Assembly: GCF_028687635.1 (NCBI RefSeq)
Contig: NZ_JAQTZS010000003.1
Location: 62,001-126,000, forward strand
Direction: 5' to 3'
Length of the DNA stretch: 64,000 bases
Source: Malikia sp.
GTDB lineage: Bacteria; Pseudomonadota; Gammaproteobacteria; Burkholderiales; Burkholderiaceae_C
Of this stretch, positions 39,853 through 46,330 are shown piece after piece. A program made the translations under genes and the position numbers. Positions within the stretch are counted from its first letter, which is position 1. Each line of letters starts with the position of its first letter. Below the pieces are notes generated by a model. The model was given only the letters and a program-made list of their open reading frames with translations, did not search any database and had not been told where the DNA came from.

Positions 39853-40725
39853 TCAGCTGTTACCGCCTTCCCCATCGACCATGAAACGGAAGTCCGTTTC
39901 CCGCAGGATGCGTATCGCTTGCCCCCGCTCGATCAGCTCTTCGGCCTTGCGGTGCTTGGAGCTCTTGTCGTGCCCCGCCAGTTGGCTGACATCTTGGTCA
40001 CCGACCACCAGTAGCGTGGTCTTCTTGGTCACGCTATCGGCCACCTGGCATCCGAGGTTGGCGGCCAAGTCAGCCGCCTGGTGGCGCGGGATCTCAAGCG
40101 ATCCGGTGAACACGACCACTTCGCCGTGCAGGGCTCCCTCGGGATTGCCCTCTCGACTGATGTTGCCGCTGTAACTCGAACTGGGGTTAATCGGGCGGCT
40201 GACGCGCTTCAGCCAGTCATCCAGGCTGATCTGGCTTTCGCGCATGGCCGCCAACATCACCTGGCCCGCTGCCTTTGCATCTTCCAGTGCGTCGTGGTGG
40301 TTGAACTGGTATCCGATCATCTGGCACACGTTGTGCAGGCCGTAGCCCTTGCGAGCCACTTCCTGCCAGGTTCGCCGAACGACTTTGGCCGAATCCAGCC
40401 AGGTCGTCTGGACATCGGGCAATTGATACTTGCTGAACGCGCGACTCACCGACACCCGGTCGAAGTGGGTGTGATGGACGCTGATGCGCCCGCCCAGCAT
40501 AGCGCTGACGCGGTCAGCCACCTCGGGCAGCTTGGGCTGGCCAACCACCATTTCTGGCAGGATGCCGTGCACCCCGATGTTCATCCAGGAGAACTCCTGC
40601 TCCGGATCGATCAGACTGCTCCATGTCTCGACAAGCTCGCCATTCCTGAAGCCGGCAATACCGATCTGGCAGATCGAGGCGACATCCTCGTTCGCGGTCT
40701 CGACGTCAATGGCCACGAAGTCCAT
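39853..40725 (-). CDS. DEDDh 3'-5' exonuclease with C-terminal BRCT domain
   Basis: 290 aa from ATG 40725, preceded by GGAGG at eight bases. The N-terminal exonuclease of DNA polymerase III epsilon type shows FVAIDVETAN (catalytic Asp, Glu), the middle ISVHHTHFDRVSVSRAF, and C-terminal motif HHDALEDAKAAG (His, Asp). A linker precedes a BRCT domain from about 200 (GEVVVFTGSLEIPRHQAADLAANLGCQV...TTLLVVGDQD). The fusion is known from bacterial ligase-type BRCT combinations, but its physiological role is unclear. It forms a two-gene unit with the upstream hypothetical gene, whose stop is two bases away. It lies in the foreign region, as cargo or possible defence or repair. Confidence 0.85.
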   Translation of the reverse strand: MDFVAIDVETANEDVASICQIGIAGFRNGELVETWSSLIDPEQEFSWMNIGVHGILPEMVVGQPKLPEVADRVSAMLGGRISVHHTHFDRVSVSRAFSKYQLPDVQTTWLDSAKVVRRTWQEVARKGYGLHNVCQMIGYQFNHHDALEDAKAAGQVMLAAMRESQISLDDWLKRVSRPINPSSSYSGNISREGNPEGALHGEVVVFTGSLEIPRHQAADLAANLGCQVADSVTKKTTLLVVGDQDVSQLAGHDKSSKHRKAEELIERGQAIRILRETDFRFMVDGEGGNS

Positions 40726-40727
40726 GG

Positions 40728-41102
40728 TCAAACCTCCTCCGACGCCAGCAGGAGCTGGGACGATGCCGAGAACAGGACCGTCACGCCGGTGCGCGAGCAG
40801 GTCAGCTCGACTTCACGGTCCAGGTCGACACAGAGGTCTTCGCCCCGCAAGCCCTGCCAGGTCGCCAAGTAGTTGATGCTCCCGACCTTCGATTTCCCCT
40901 TGATCTCCTTGTCCACCCCGCCCTTCCAGGCCAGGGCCGGCAGTTCATCCCTCTTGGCCTTGATTGCCAGCTCTGGGGCCTCCTTTGCCTTGGCAATGCC
41001 GCGCAGCCAGCAGCAGATCAACCCGCGATCGGGGCCGTTCCAGCGCTCGACAAAACTTTCACCCTGGGTGGGTGGCTCGCTGATCTTGCATTCGATTTTC
41101 AT
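40728..41102 (-). CDS. Hypothetical protein upstream of the exonuclease-BRCT gene
   Basis: 124 aa from ATG 41102. N-terminus KIECKISEPPTQGESFVERWNGPDRG, a middle basic part (KAKRDELPALAWKGGVDKEIKGK), and a C-terminal LVDLDREVELTCSRTG-like beta segment ending ASEEV. No membrane segment or known motif. Its stop (40728-40730) is two bases from the exonuclease start, so they are surely cotranscribed. I cannot name a function. An upstream in-frame extension of 12 codons is possible but less likely. Confidence 0.7.
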   Translation of the reverse strand: MKIECKISEPPTQGESFVERWNGPDRGLICCWLRGIAKAKEAPELAIKAKRDELPALAWKGGVDKEIKGKSKVGSINYLATWQGLRGEDLCVDLDREVELTCSRTGVTVLFSASSQLLLASEEV

Positions 41103-41157
41103 TGCTGTCTGCCTTTTATATCCTTTCGACAACGACAAAGGATATCAGACGGCATAG

Positions 41158-41268
41158 TCACGCCGGCGAATGCGTCTTGAGCCAGTCCTTGAGTGCGGCG
41201 TTGATGCGCGCCTGCCAGCCGTCTCCTGTGGCTTGGAAGGCAGCCAGCACCGTGGTCCGCGCGCCCAT
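41158..41268 (-). pseudogene. Relic of a BrnA-like antitoxin, C-terminal part only
   Basis: 36 codons reading VLAAFQATGDGWQARINAAL and DWLKTHSPA, the typical end of BrnA/DUF4415 ribbon-helix-helix antitoxins, whose full length is about 90 aa. The N-terminal half is missing, and an intrinsic terminator sits immediately upstream of the first ATG, so it is probably not expressed. It marks the loss of a second toxin-antitoxin locus beside the intact one. Confidence 0.65.
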
Positions 41269-41269
41269 G

Positions 41270-41293
41270 AAAAAACCGCCCGAAGGCGGTTTC
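41270..41293 (-). terminator. Terminator after the antitoxin gene
   Basis: Minus strand AAACCGCC, loop TTCG, GGCGGTTTTTTC: an 8-bp stem with a T tract, about 20 bp after the antitoxin stop codon. Confidence 0.85.
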
Positions 41294-41312
41294 TCTGATC
41301 AAGGCCGTGACT

Positions 41313-41657
41313 TCAAGCCGCCTTGCGGACGCTTTCAGGCTGCTGCAGACGTTCCTCGGCTTCCGCCGCCTTGTCGGCCTGGTGCGCCATGACCTCCTTC
41401 AAGCCTTGCGGTGCGAAGCGCTGCAAGATGTCGCGCATCAGGGGTTGATAGCCCACGCCGTGATGAGCGGCGATCAGCTTGTAGACATCGATCAGCTGCT
41501 TGGGCAAGCGGATGGAGATCGCCTGCAAGCCTAGTGCTGCATCCAAGGCCGCTTCCGATTCTGGAGAGGCTCTGCGGACGGTGGATTCGTCCGCCCCCAA
41601 TTGGCGAGACTCCCAGGCTTCCGGGGTGCTGTCAATTTTTTCGAGGGCGTTGTTCAT
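41313..41657 (-). CDS. Ribbon-helix-helix antitoxin of a type II toxin-antitoxin pair
   Basis: 114 aa from ATG 41657, with AAGGA seven bases before it. The acidic N-terminus (ESRQLGADESTVRRASPESEAAL) resembles a toxin-neutralising tail, and GLQAISIRLPKQLIDVYKLI is a ribbon-helix-helix strand and helix, followed by GYQPLMRDILQRFAPQG. The gene follows the toxin in the same direction, the order typical of BrnT-BrnA. Two GTCAC-N5-GTGAC palindromes lie directly upstream and are likely its operators. A GTG at 41681 would add eight residues but overlaps an operator. Confidence 0.78.
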   Translation of the reverse strand: MNNALEKIDSTPEAWESRQLGADESTVRRASPESEAALDAALGLQAISIRLPKQLIDVYKLIAAHHGVGYQPLMRDILQRFAPQGLKEVMAHQADKAAEAEERLQQPESVRKAA

Positions 41658-41676
41658 ATGACTTCCTTCTGTGTGT

Positions 41677-41716
41677 GTCACATATCGTGACGTTCAGCTA
41701 CGTCACAAACCGTGAC
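41677..41716 (-). promoter_or_regulatory. Two operator palindromes between toxin and antitoxin genes
   Basis: GTCACATATCGTGAC at 41677-41691 and GTCACAAACCGTGAC at 41702-41716: identical 5-bp arms, 5-bp spacers, start-to-start 25 bp. The second covers the end of the toxin gene. Likely bound by the ribbon-helix-helix antitoxin. Confidence 0.65.
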
Positions 41717-41990
41717 GTTCGTAAATATATTTTTCAGTATCGTTCGGCTCGTAAGCTGACTTCAGCATGTACTTGCCGTTTTCAAATACAAAAATCACCT
41801 TGAGCAAGCGCCCAGAATTGGTGCAAGCCAGGAACCACTGCGTTGGCGGGTTGGTCCTGTGCTGCTCGCGCGTGTCCTCCAGCAGGCCACCCTCGCGATT
41901 TTCAAAACATTGCTCGACTTCTCGGCGCGTGACGTTGTGCCTCACGGTGAGCTTATCCAGCATATCGCTAGAGATATACAGACTTCTCAT
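41703..41990 (-). CDS. BrnT-like toxin of a type II toxin-antitoxin pair
   Basis: 95 aa. Conserved-looking segments: KLTVRHNVTRREVEQCFENREGGLLEDTREQHRTNPPTQWFLACTNSGRLLKVIFVFE and AYEPNDTEKYIYERHG. This family is often annotated, without support, as ADP-ribosyl-(dinitrogen reductase) hydrolase; its size, fold pattern and pairing with a ribbon-helix-helix gene suggest a RelE/BrnT-like RNase. The gene and its upstream region are clearly lower in GC than the neighbours, a sign of recent acquisition. AGAAAGAGA precedes the ATG. Confidence 0.7.
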   Translation of the reverse strand: MRSLYISSDMLDKLTVRHNVTRREVEQCFENREGGLLEDTREQHRTNPPTQWFLACTNSGRLLKVIFVFENGKYMLKSAYEPNDTEKYIYERHGL

Positions 41991-42025
41991 ATTCTCTTTC
42001 TCTATTTTAGGTAAAAAACTAACTT

Positions 42026-42037
42026 TTGTATATACAA
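42026..42037. promoter_or_regulatory. Palindrome upstream of the toxin gene
   Basis: TTGTATATACAA, a perfect 12-bp palindrome 36 bp ahead of the toxin start in an AT-rich stretch containing TAAAAT near the gene. Its arms differ from the two operators inside the module, so it may bind another regulator or be part of the promoter. Confidence 0.4.
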
Positions 42038-42054
42038 GACCATTATCTTAGCAC

Positions 42055-42192
42055 AGTCTTTCCTGCCGACTACCTGGCCTGGCTGCGGGCCACGCTCGAC
42101 TTGCTGCAGACGCCCACGGCAACGCCGGCCCCCCCCCCAAGAGCCGGCCATCGCCACCTTCCCATCACCGTGAAAGCGCGGTAAAATCCACA
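42055..42192 (+). other. Truncated coding remnant and poly-C tract
   Basis: From 42069 the plus strand reads ADYLAWLRATLDLLQTPTAT with the codon use of the prophage, but no start is visible: the AT-rich toxin region begins just upstream. It looks like the 3' end of a gene cut off by the toxin-antitoxin module. A run of ten C lies at 42129-42138. TAAAAT at 42182-42187 could be a -10 for the RNA region that follows. Confidence 0.35.
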
Positions 42193-42346
42193 CTGTGCTT
42201 CGGCACACGGGTTGGCAGCCCGAATCTCATCAGGCGCAGCAAGCCGCGCGCCGCTTCACAGCGTCAGCGGCTTTTTCAATGTCCACCGCTGCGAGTGGCA
42301 GCACGGATTCCCCAGCGGACGGAGCGCGCAGCTCCGACGATTAGCG

Positions 42347-42414
42347 GTCCGTGTGGGGAACTTCCGCAAGGAAGTTCGCCGGTTCCTGATGCCGGTCTGC
42401 CAACCTACACGGAC
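42347..42414 (+). ncRNA. C4-like phage antisense RNA region
   Basis: Outer stem GTCCGTGT 42347-42354 with ACACGGAC 42407-42414; inner hairpin GAACTTCC-GCAA-GGAAGTTC at 42358-42377; further CCGG pairing at 42379-42395. Upstream lie a TGTGC-TTCG-GCACA hairpin (42193-42206) and a GGAGC-GCGCA-GCTCC hairpin (42321-42335). Phages such as P1 and P4 place C4 antisense RNA in front of an antirepressor operon, and here the Rha antirepressor-type gene follows. The region also encodes a peptide, 42212-42445, of the Icd/Ash-like type (ends CQPTRTASHPFLAEW). The exact transcript is not visible. Confidence 0.5.
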
Positions 42415-42482
42415 TGCTTCCCATCCATTCTTGGCAGAGTGGTAAGCGGCAGGTTCTCTAACTTGTTCATCAGGAGCCATTC

Positions 42483-42737
42483 ATGGCTGACACCACCGCA
42501 ACCGCTGTGCGCTCGCCCGCGCACGTCATCACCCTGGCCAGCCGCCGCGCTGCGCCGTCCATCACCGACACCCTCGCGCTGCACGCCGCCGAGAACGCCC
42601 TGAGCATGGCGCTGTCCATGCTGCGCAACCCGCAAGGCAGCGCCGTCGATTTGCAACGCGCTACTGCCCGCGCCTGTCGCGCCGCCACCCTGCTCAAGCG
42701 CGCCTGCGCCGCCCAGATGCAAGGGGGTGCCGCATGA
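42483..42737 (+). CDS. Small prophage protein, 84 aa, first gene of early operon
   Basis: Starts at ATG 42483 with AGGAG nine bases upstream. Mostly helical and Ala-rich (TLALHAAENALSMALSMLRNP and RATARACRAATLLKRACAAQM), no membrane segment. It follows the C4-like RNA region and overlaps the Rha gene by ATGA, so it is the leader gene of the rightward early operon. I do not recognise the family. Confidence 0.7.
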   Translation: MADTTATAVRSPAHVITLASRRAAPSITDTLALHAAENALSMALSMLRNPQGSAVDLQRATARACRAATLLKRACAAQMQGGAA

Positions 42738-43456
42738 ACCGCGCCGCGCCCGTCACGCCCGTGCTGACCGTCATCGACGGCCACGTCACCACCAGCAGCC
42801 TCGACGTCGCGCGCCACTTCGGCAAGCGCCACGATCACGTGCTGCGCACGATCCGCGATCTGCTCGCGCAACTGCCGGCTGAACGTGCCCCCAATTTTGG
42901 GGAGACGTTCATTGACGTGCCCGGCCCCAACGGCGCGACCCGCTCGGAGCCGGCCTACCGCATCACCCGCGACGGTTTCACGCTGCTGGCCATGGGCTTC
43001 ACCGGCACCCGCGCGCTCGAGTTCAAGCTGGCCTACCTCGATGCGTTCAATCGGATGGAGGCTGAGCTGTCGCGCTGGCAGGCGACGCTCGACCCTGCGG
43101 CCAAGTCCACCCGCCAGGCGCTGGAAAACGCGGCCCAGCTCGCCGCCCTGGTGCAGGCCGAGGCCTTCGAGCAGTTCGCCAAGTCCGAGCTGTTCGACGG
43201 CGGTCGCTGGCTGCTGACCTTCGTCGCCGATGAGCGCAAGCCCGGCCAGACCCGGCCCCACATCCAGCGCATCGAGTCCGATGCCTGCATCATGAGCCCG
43301 GAGCGCTTCCTGCAGGCCTTGGTCGAGCCCAACGGCATCGCGGTCAAGCCCCAGGTGATGACCGACTTCATCGCCCAGGCCATGACGCGGTTGCGCCAGA
43401 GCCTGGACTATCTCGAGAGCAAGGCTGCCGGCAAGCCGGTCAAGCTGCAGTGGTGA
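42734..43456 (+). CDS. Rha-family phage regulatory protein
   Basis: 240 aa. The N-terminal pRha domain is clear: VIDGHVTTSSLDVARHFGKRHDHVLRTIRDLL, then PAYRITRDGFTLLAMGFTGTRALEFKLAYLDAFNRME. The C-terminal part is charged and helical (FLQALVEPNGIAVKPQVM...). Rha proteins act as regulators or antirepressors in lambdoid and P22-like phages and can disturb phage growth in hosts lacking IHF. It is in the early operon, coupled to genes on both sides by short overlaps or gaps. Confidence 0.88.
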   Translation: MNRAAPVTPVLTVIDGHVTTSSLDVARHFGKRHDHVLRTIRDLLAQLPAERAPNFGETFIDVPGPNGATRSEPAYRITRDGFTLLAMGFTGTRALEFKLAYLDAFNRMEAELSRWQATLDPAAKSTRQALENAAQLAALVQAEAFEQFAKSELFDGGRWLLTFVADERKPGQTRPHIQRIESDACIMSPERFLQALVEPNGIAVKPQVMTDFIAQAMTRLRQSLDYLESKAAGKPVKLQW

Positions 43457-43470
43457 GGCGGGAGGCCGAC

Positions 43471-44916
43471 ATGCAGACCATGAACACTGCCCCCGAAGCG
43501 ACCGGCCTCAAGCACCCTGGCCTGGTCGCGCTGATCGATGCCTGCGACATCCTGCTGACCGGCGGCCAGAAGCTCGCACTGATCGCCCTGGCGCGCTGCC
43601 GCGACACCCGCACCGGCTACACCACGATGTCGCTGGAGACCATCGGCCGACGCAGCGGCCGGGTGTGCAAGAGGCAAGCCGGCCGCTACATTGATGCCCT
43701 GGTGGGGCTCGGACTGGTGGACCGTGTGGGCATGATCGGTAAGTGCCTCGTGTACAAAATCAACGTCAAGGCCCTGGCCGAGGCTGAGACCTGCAAAAAG
43801 CTTCCGCAGCAGGCCATCGCGCCTGTGGATAACTCCACCACCCCGGACATTTCCGACACCGACCCCGGACATTTCGAGCAGCCACCCACGACATTTTCGA
43901 CACAGACCCATGACATGGATGTCGCACACTCTGGGTGGTTCTCTGGGTATTACTCTGGGGAGGAGTCTGATGCGTGCGCGCCGGCAGCCGACCTGGTGGG
44001 GACCACCTTCCCTCCCCTCCCGATTCTTGAAGACCTGAAGACCGAACAGCCGGGTAACCTGGTTGACGACGTGTTGGCACACATCGCTGATGCCCGCGCC
44101 GAAGGCCTGCCGATCAGCGGCCAAAGCCTGCGCGACCTGATCGAGGCTGCCGACGCCTGCGGCGAAGTGCCGCTCGCCGTGGCAGCGGACGCGGTGCGCG
44201 GCTGCCTGCCGGCCGTCGCCGTCCCGGGAGCGGCTGAACCAGCTGAACCACCAGCTGAACTGGCTGCACTGGCGACCCCTGCCGCGCCGATCGTCACGCC
44301 GCCAGCGCCGGTCCATCCCACCCCGGCGCTTGCCGTGGCCATCGCCCCCGACACCCTGGCCGCCGTCAACGCCCAGCGGTTGCGCCACGGCAAGGCGGCG
44401 CTCAAGCACGCCGACCTGCAGGACCTGCACCGCGAAGCCACCCTGGTCGGCATCGCACCGCAGGCCGCCGCCGAGTGGATCCTGGCCAAGCCGGGCCGAA
44501 ACTTCTTCCGCGCCGACTTCGTGGCCCAGGCTGCCGCGCCGGCTGCCGCCATCCAGCCCGCGCCGATCGACGAGGCCGCCAAGGCGCAGGCCCGAGCCAA
44601 AGCCGACCAAGTGCAAGCCGAGCTGGTGCGCCGGTCGATCGATGCCATGCGCCAGGGGCCAGCCGCCAGCGTCATGCTGCCGGCCAGTGCCGCGCCGATC
44701 ACCCGCCCGGCTCCGCTGCGGGCCGTCACGCTGCGCCACGCACCGCCCACCGCCCTCGGCAGCACCGGCACCGGCTGGGCACGCCAGGCCGTCGACGGTT
44801 TCCTGGCCGGCGAGCCGGTCTCCCACGCCAAGCTGACCCACGCGGCCGCCGCCCTGGGCCTGGCCGTGCGTGACCTCAAGGCGCAGCGCGCCGCCCTCTC
44901 GGGAGTCGCAGCATGA
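43471..44916 (+). CDS. Prophage replication-initiator-like protein with N-terminal winged helix
   Basis: 481 aa from ATG 43471, which follows GGGAGG. Residues 10-110 form a winged helix-turn-helix of the HTH_36 type (GGQKLALIALARCRDTRTGYTTMSLETIGRRSG... RYIDALVGLGLVDRVGMIGKCLVYKIN), as in phage and plasmid replication initiators. The middle is low-complexity (residues about 120-170) and holds the iterons at DNA level; the rest is Ala/Pro-rich with a helical segment HADLQDLHREATLVGIAPQAAAEWILAKPGRNFFRADFV. The gene sits where lambdoid phages carry the initiator. A helicase or loader gene is not seen. Function is inferred from the winged helix plus the DnaA box and iterons. Confidence 0.65.
   Translation: MQTMNTAPEATGLKHPGLVALIDACDILLTGGQKLALIALARCRDTRTGYTTMSLETIGRRSGRVCKRQAGRYIDALVGLGLVDRVGMIGKCLVYKINVKALAEAETCKKLPQQAIAPVDNSTTPDISDTDPGHFEQPPTTFSTQTHDMDVAHSGWFSGYYSGEESDACAPAADLVGTTFPPLPILEDLKTEQPGNLVDDVLAHIADARAEGLPISGQSLRDLIEAADACGEVPLAVAADAVRGCLPAVAVPGAAEPAEPPAELAALATPAAPIVTPPAPVHPTPALAVAIAPDTLAAVNAQRLRHGKAALKHADLQDLHREATLVGIAPQAAAEWILAKPGRNFFRADFVAQAAAPAAAIQPAPIDEAAKAQARAKADQVQAELVRRSIDAMRQGPAASVMLPASAAPITRPAPLRAVTLRHAPPTALGSTGTGWARQAVDGFLAGEPVSHAKLTHAAAALGLAVRDLKAQRAALSGVAA
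43824..43964 (+). other. Candidate prophage replication origin inside the initiator-like gene
   Basis: A perfect DnaA box (TGTGGATAA, complement TTATCCACA) at 43824-43832 is followed by direct repeats at an exact 22-bp period: CCCCGGACATTTCCGA 43841, CCCCGGACATTTCGAG 43863, CCCACGACATTTTCGA 43885, and a degenerate CCCATGACATGGATGT 43907. Since 22 is not a multiple of three, the copies fall in all three codon positions, so a protein repeat does not explain them. Three 12-bp repeats beginning CTCTGGG follow at 43929, 43941 and 43953. Confidence 0.65.
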
Positions 44917-46286
44917 ACACCAACGACATCGAAAGCCGCATCCACCTGCGCCCGGGCGCCTACACCCTGATCGGCTTGGCGCTGCTCGCGCTGGGCCTGA
45001 GCATTTCGTGGGTGAATGGCCAGTTCTACATTCTCGGGTTGAGCCGCATCGAGCCCGACCTGGAAGCGCGCGAGTTGCGCACCTGGTACGGCATCCTTGC
45101 CGTGGTCGCGCACCTGGCGTTCTTCTTCGCCGCCGCCCTGCTGCGCCATGACCGCTTCCGCACCGCGCGCCGGATGCTGAGCGCCTGCGCCCTGGCGCTG
45201 CTGCTGCTGGAAATCGTCACCGTGTACACGACCAAGGTCGTGCTCGCGCGCAGTGCCGAGACGCTGGCTGCCGGTGCTGAAAGCCGGGTGCAGCAGCTGC
45301 AGGCTCAGATCGCAACAACCCGCAGCACCGCTGCCTCGCTGCGCGCAGCCGGCGAGAAGTCGGCGCGCAGCTGGGTGGCTGACAGCCGCGCCGACGGTGC
45401 GCGCTCGATCCGCGATGCCGCCGAGCTCGAAGCCCGCACCGCCCCGCTGATCGCCGAGCTGAATCGCGCCCAGGCGCAGCGCCGCCCGACCGCCGTCGGC
45501 GTGCTGGGCGATCAAGGCATGCAGCTGTTCAGCGCGGCCGGTGCGGTGGCCTTCATTTTGGCCGGCGTGGCGGCAGTCAGCGTCGGCGGGCTGCTGGTCG
45601 GCATCGCGCGCAGCCATGCAACGGCAGCGCGCGCGGCGACTGCACCGGCGTCGCCAGCGGCTACCTCGACTGCACCGCACCGCGTCGACCAGGTCATGAC
45701 GCCCTACTCTGCCGCCCGGCGCTGGGCTGCGGCCGGCGTGCCTGCAGCGGCCATCCCGGCAGCGGCTTTCGCGGCGCCGGTCATGTCCGTGACTGCACCG
45801 GCCTACCCTGGTGCCAGCTACTCGGCGCCGGTCGCCGCCGCGCCTGCAGCACCGATCGCACCGGATTCGGTGCAGACGCTGGGAACACGCACTGCACCGG
45901 TTTCGGTGCAATCACAGCCGAGCGAGACTGCACTGGATTCGGTGCAGTCGTCGGCCGGGTCAGGCGGTGCAGTCGAGCAGGCGCCGGCCAAGGGCCGCGC
46001 CACGCCGCGCAAGCCGCGCTCGGCGCCGGTCGAAGTGGGGCACAAGCGGGACTCGGGCGTCGGCGCCGAGGACGGCTACCGCTACCGCCGCATCCGCGAT
46101 GCGGTGCAGGCAGGCACGCTGACGCCGAGCATCCGGGCGATCCAGGCGGCCCAGGGAGGCGGGACCGACATCGTGCGCGGCTATCTGCAGGAGCTTGAGC
46201 GCGACGGCGTGATCGCGCGCAAGGGCAGGGGCTACGCGCTGCGCGGCACCCCGATCGACCCGAGGCAGATGAGCATGGCGGTCTGA
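44913..46286 (+). CDS. Four-helix membrane protein with C-terminal winged helix
   Basis: 457 aa; ATG overlaps the initiator stop by four bases. Hydrophobic segments at about 17-36, 58-78, 88-108 and 205-232; between the third and fourth lies a charged coiled coil (AETLAAGAESRVQQLQAQIATT). After the last segment comes a 150-residue Ala/Pro-rich linker with a threefold 12-residue repeat (APDSVQ, APVSVQ, ALDSVQ). The C-terminal 60 residues form a winged helix (YRRIRDAVQAGTLTPSIRAI, then IVRGYLQELERDGVIARKG) resembling KfrA-type plasmid DNA-binding domains. A membrane-tethered DNA-binding role is inferred. It is last in the early operon, before a strong terminator. Confidence 0.7.
   Translation: MNTNDIESRIHLRPGAYTLIGLALLALGLSISWVNGQFYILGLSRIEPDLEARELRTWYGILAVVAHLAFFFAAALLRHDRFRTARRMLSACALALLLLEIVTVYTTKVVLARSAETLAAGAESRVQQLQAQIATTRSTAASLRAAGEKSARSWVADSRADGARSIRDAAELEARTAPLIAELNRAQAQRRPTAVGVLGDQGMQLFSAAGAVAFILAGVAAVSVGGLLVGIARSHATAARAATAPASPAATSTAPHRVDQVMTPYSAARRWAAAGVPAAAIPAAAFAAPVMSVTAPAYPGASYSAPVAAAPAAPIAPDSVQTLGTRTAPVSVQSQPSETALDSVQSSAGSGGAVEQAPAKGRATPRKPRSAPVEVGHKRDSGVGAEDGYRYRRIRDAVQAGTLTPSIRAIQAAQGGGTDIVRGYLQELERDGVIARKGRGYALRGTPIDPRQMSMAV
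45857..45946 (+). repeat. Three 18-bp palindromes spaced 36 bp inside the membrane-protein gene
   Basis: CGCACCGGATTCGGTGCA 45857, TGCACCGGTTTCGGTGCA 45893 (perfect) and TGCACTGGATTCGGTGCA 45929. Start-to-start is exactly 36 bp in both intervals. They encode the 12-residue protein repeat in the linker. Single TGCACCG half-sites also occur at 45641, 45671 and 45794. They could be binding sites of the encoded winged helix. Confidence 0.75.
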
Positions 46287-46292
46287 GCTGGG

Positions 46293-46326
46293 GCAGGCCA
46301 GGCGGCGGGGGTGCCGCCTGGCCTGC
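46293..46326. terminator. Bidirectional terminator between early and late operons
   Basis: GCAGGCCAGGCGGC 46293-46306, loop GGGGGT, and its perfect 14-bp complement 46313-46326. No long T tract on either side. It separates the convergent early (rightward) and late (leftward) prophage transcripts. Confidence 0.75.
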
Positions 46327-46330
46327 ACGG

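Noticed and set aside
41099-41302. 67-codon minus-strand frame over the antitoxin relic
   Set aside because: The recognisable antitoxin sequence is in another frame; this frame has no similarity and covers the terminator.
41703-41990. ADP-ribosyl-(dinitrogen reductase) hydrolase annotation for the 95-aa protein
   Set aside because: It is far too short for DraG-type hydrolases and is paired with a ribbon-helix-helix gene; toxin is the better explanation.
45857-45946. Reading the 18-bp palindromes as NtrC sites
   Set aside because: Half-sites TGCACC/GGTGCA are the same, but the spacer is six bases, whereas NtrC sites (and those at glnA here) have five; the array is inside a phage gene without a sigma-54 promoter.
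45857-45946. Reading the 36-bp spaced repeats as a CRISPR array
   Set aside because: Only three copies, repeats of 18 bp inside an open reading frame, spacers that continue the protein repeat, and no cas genes.
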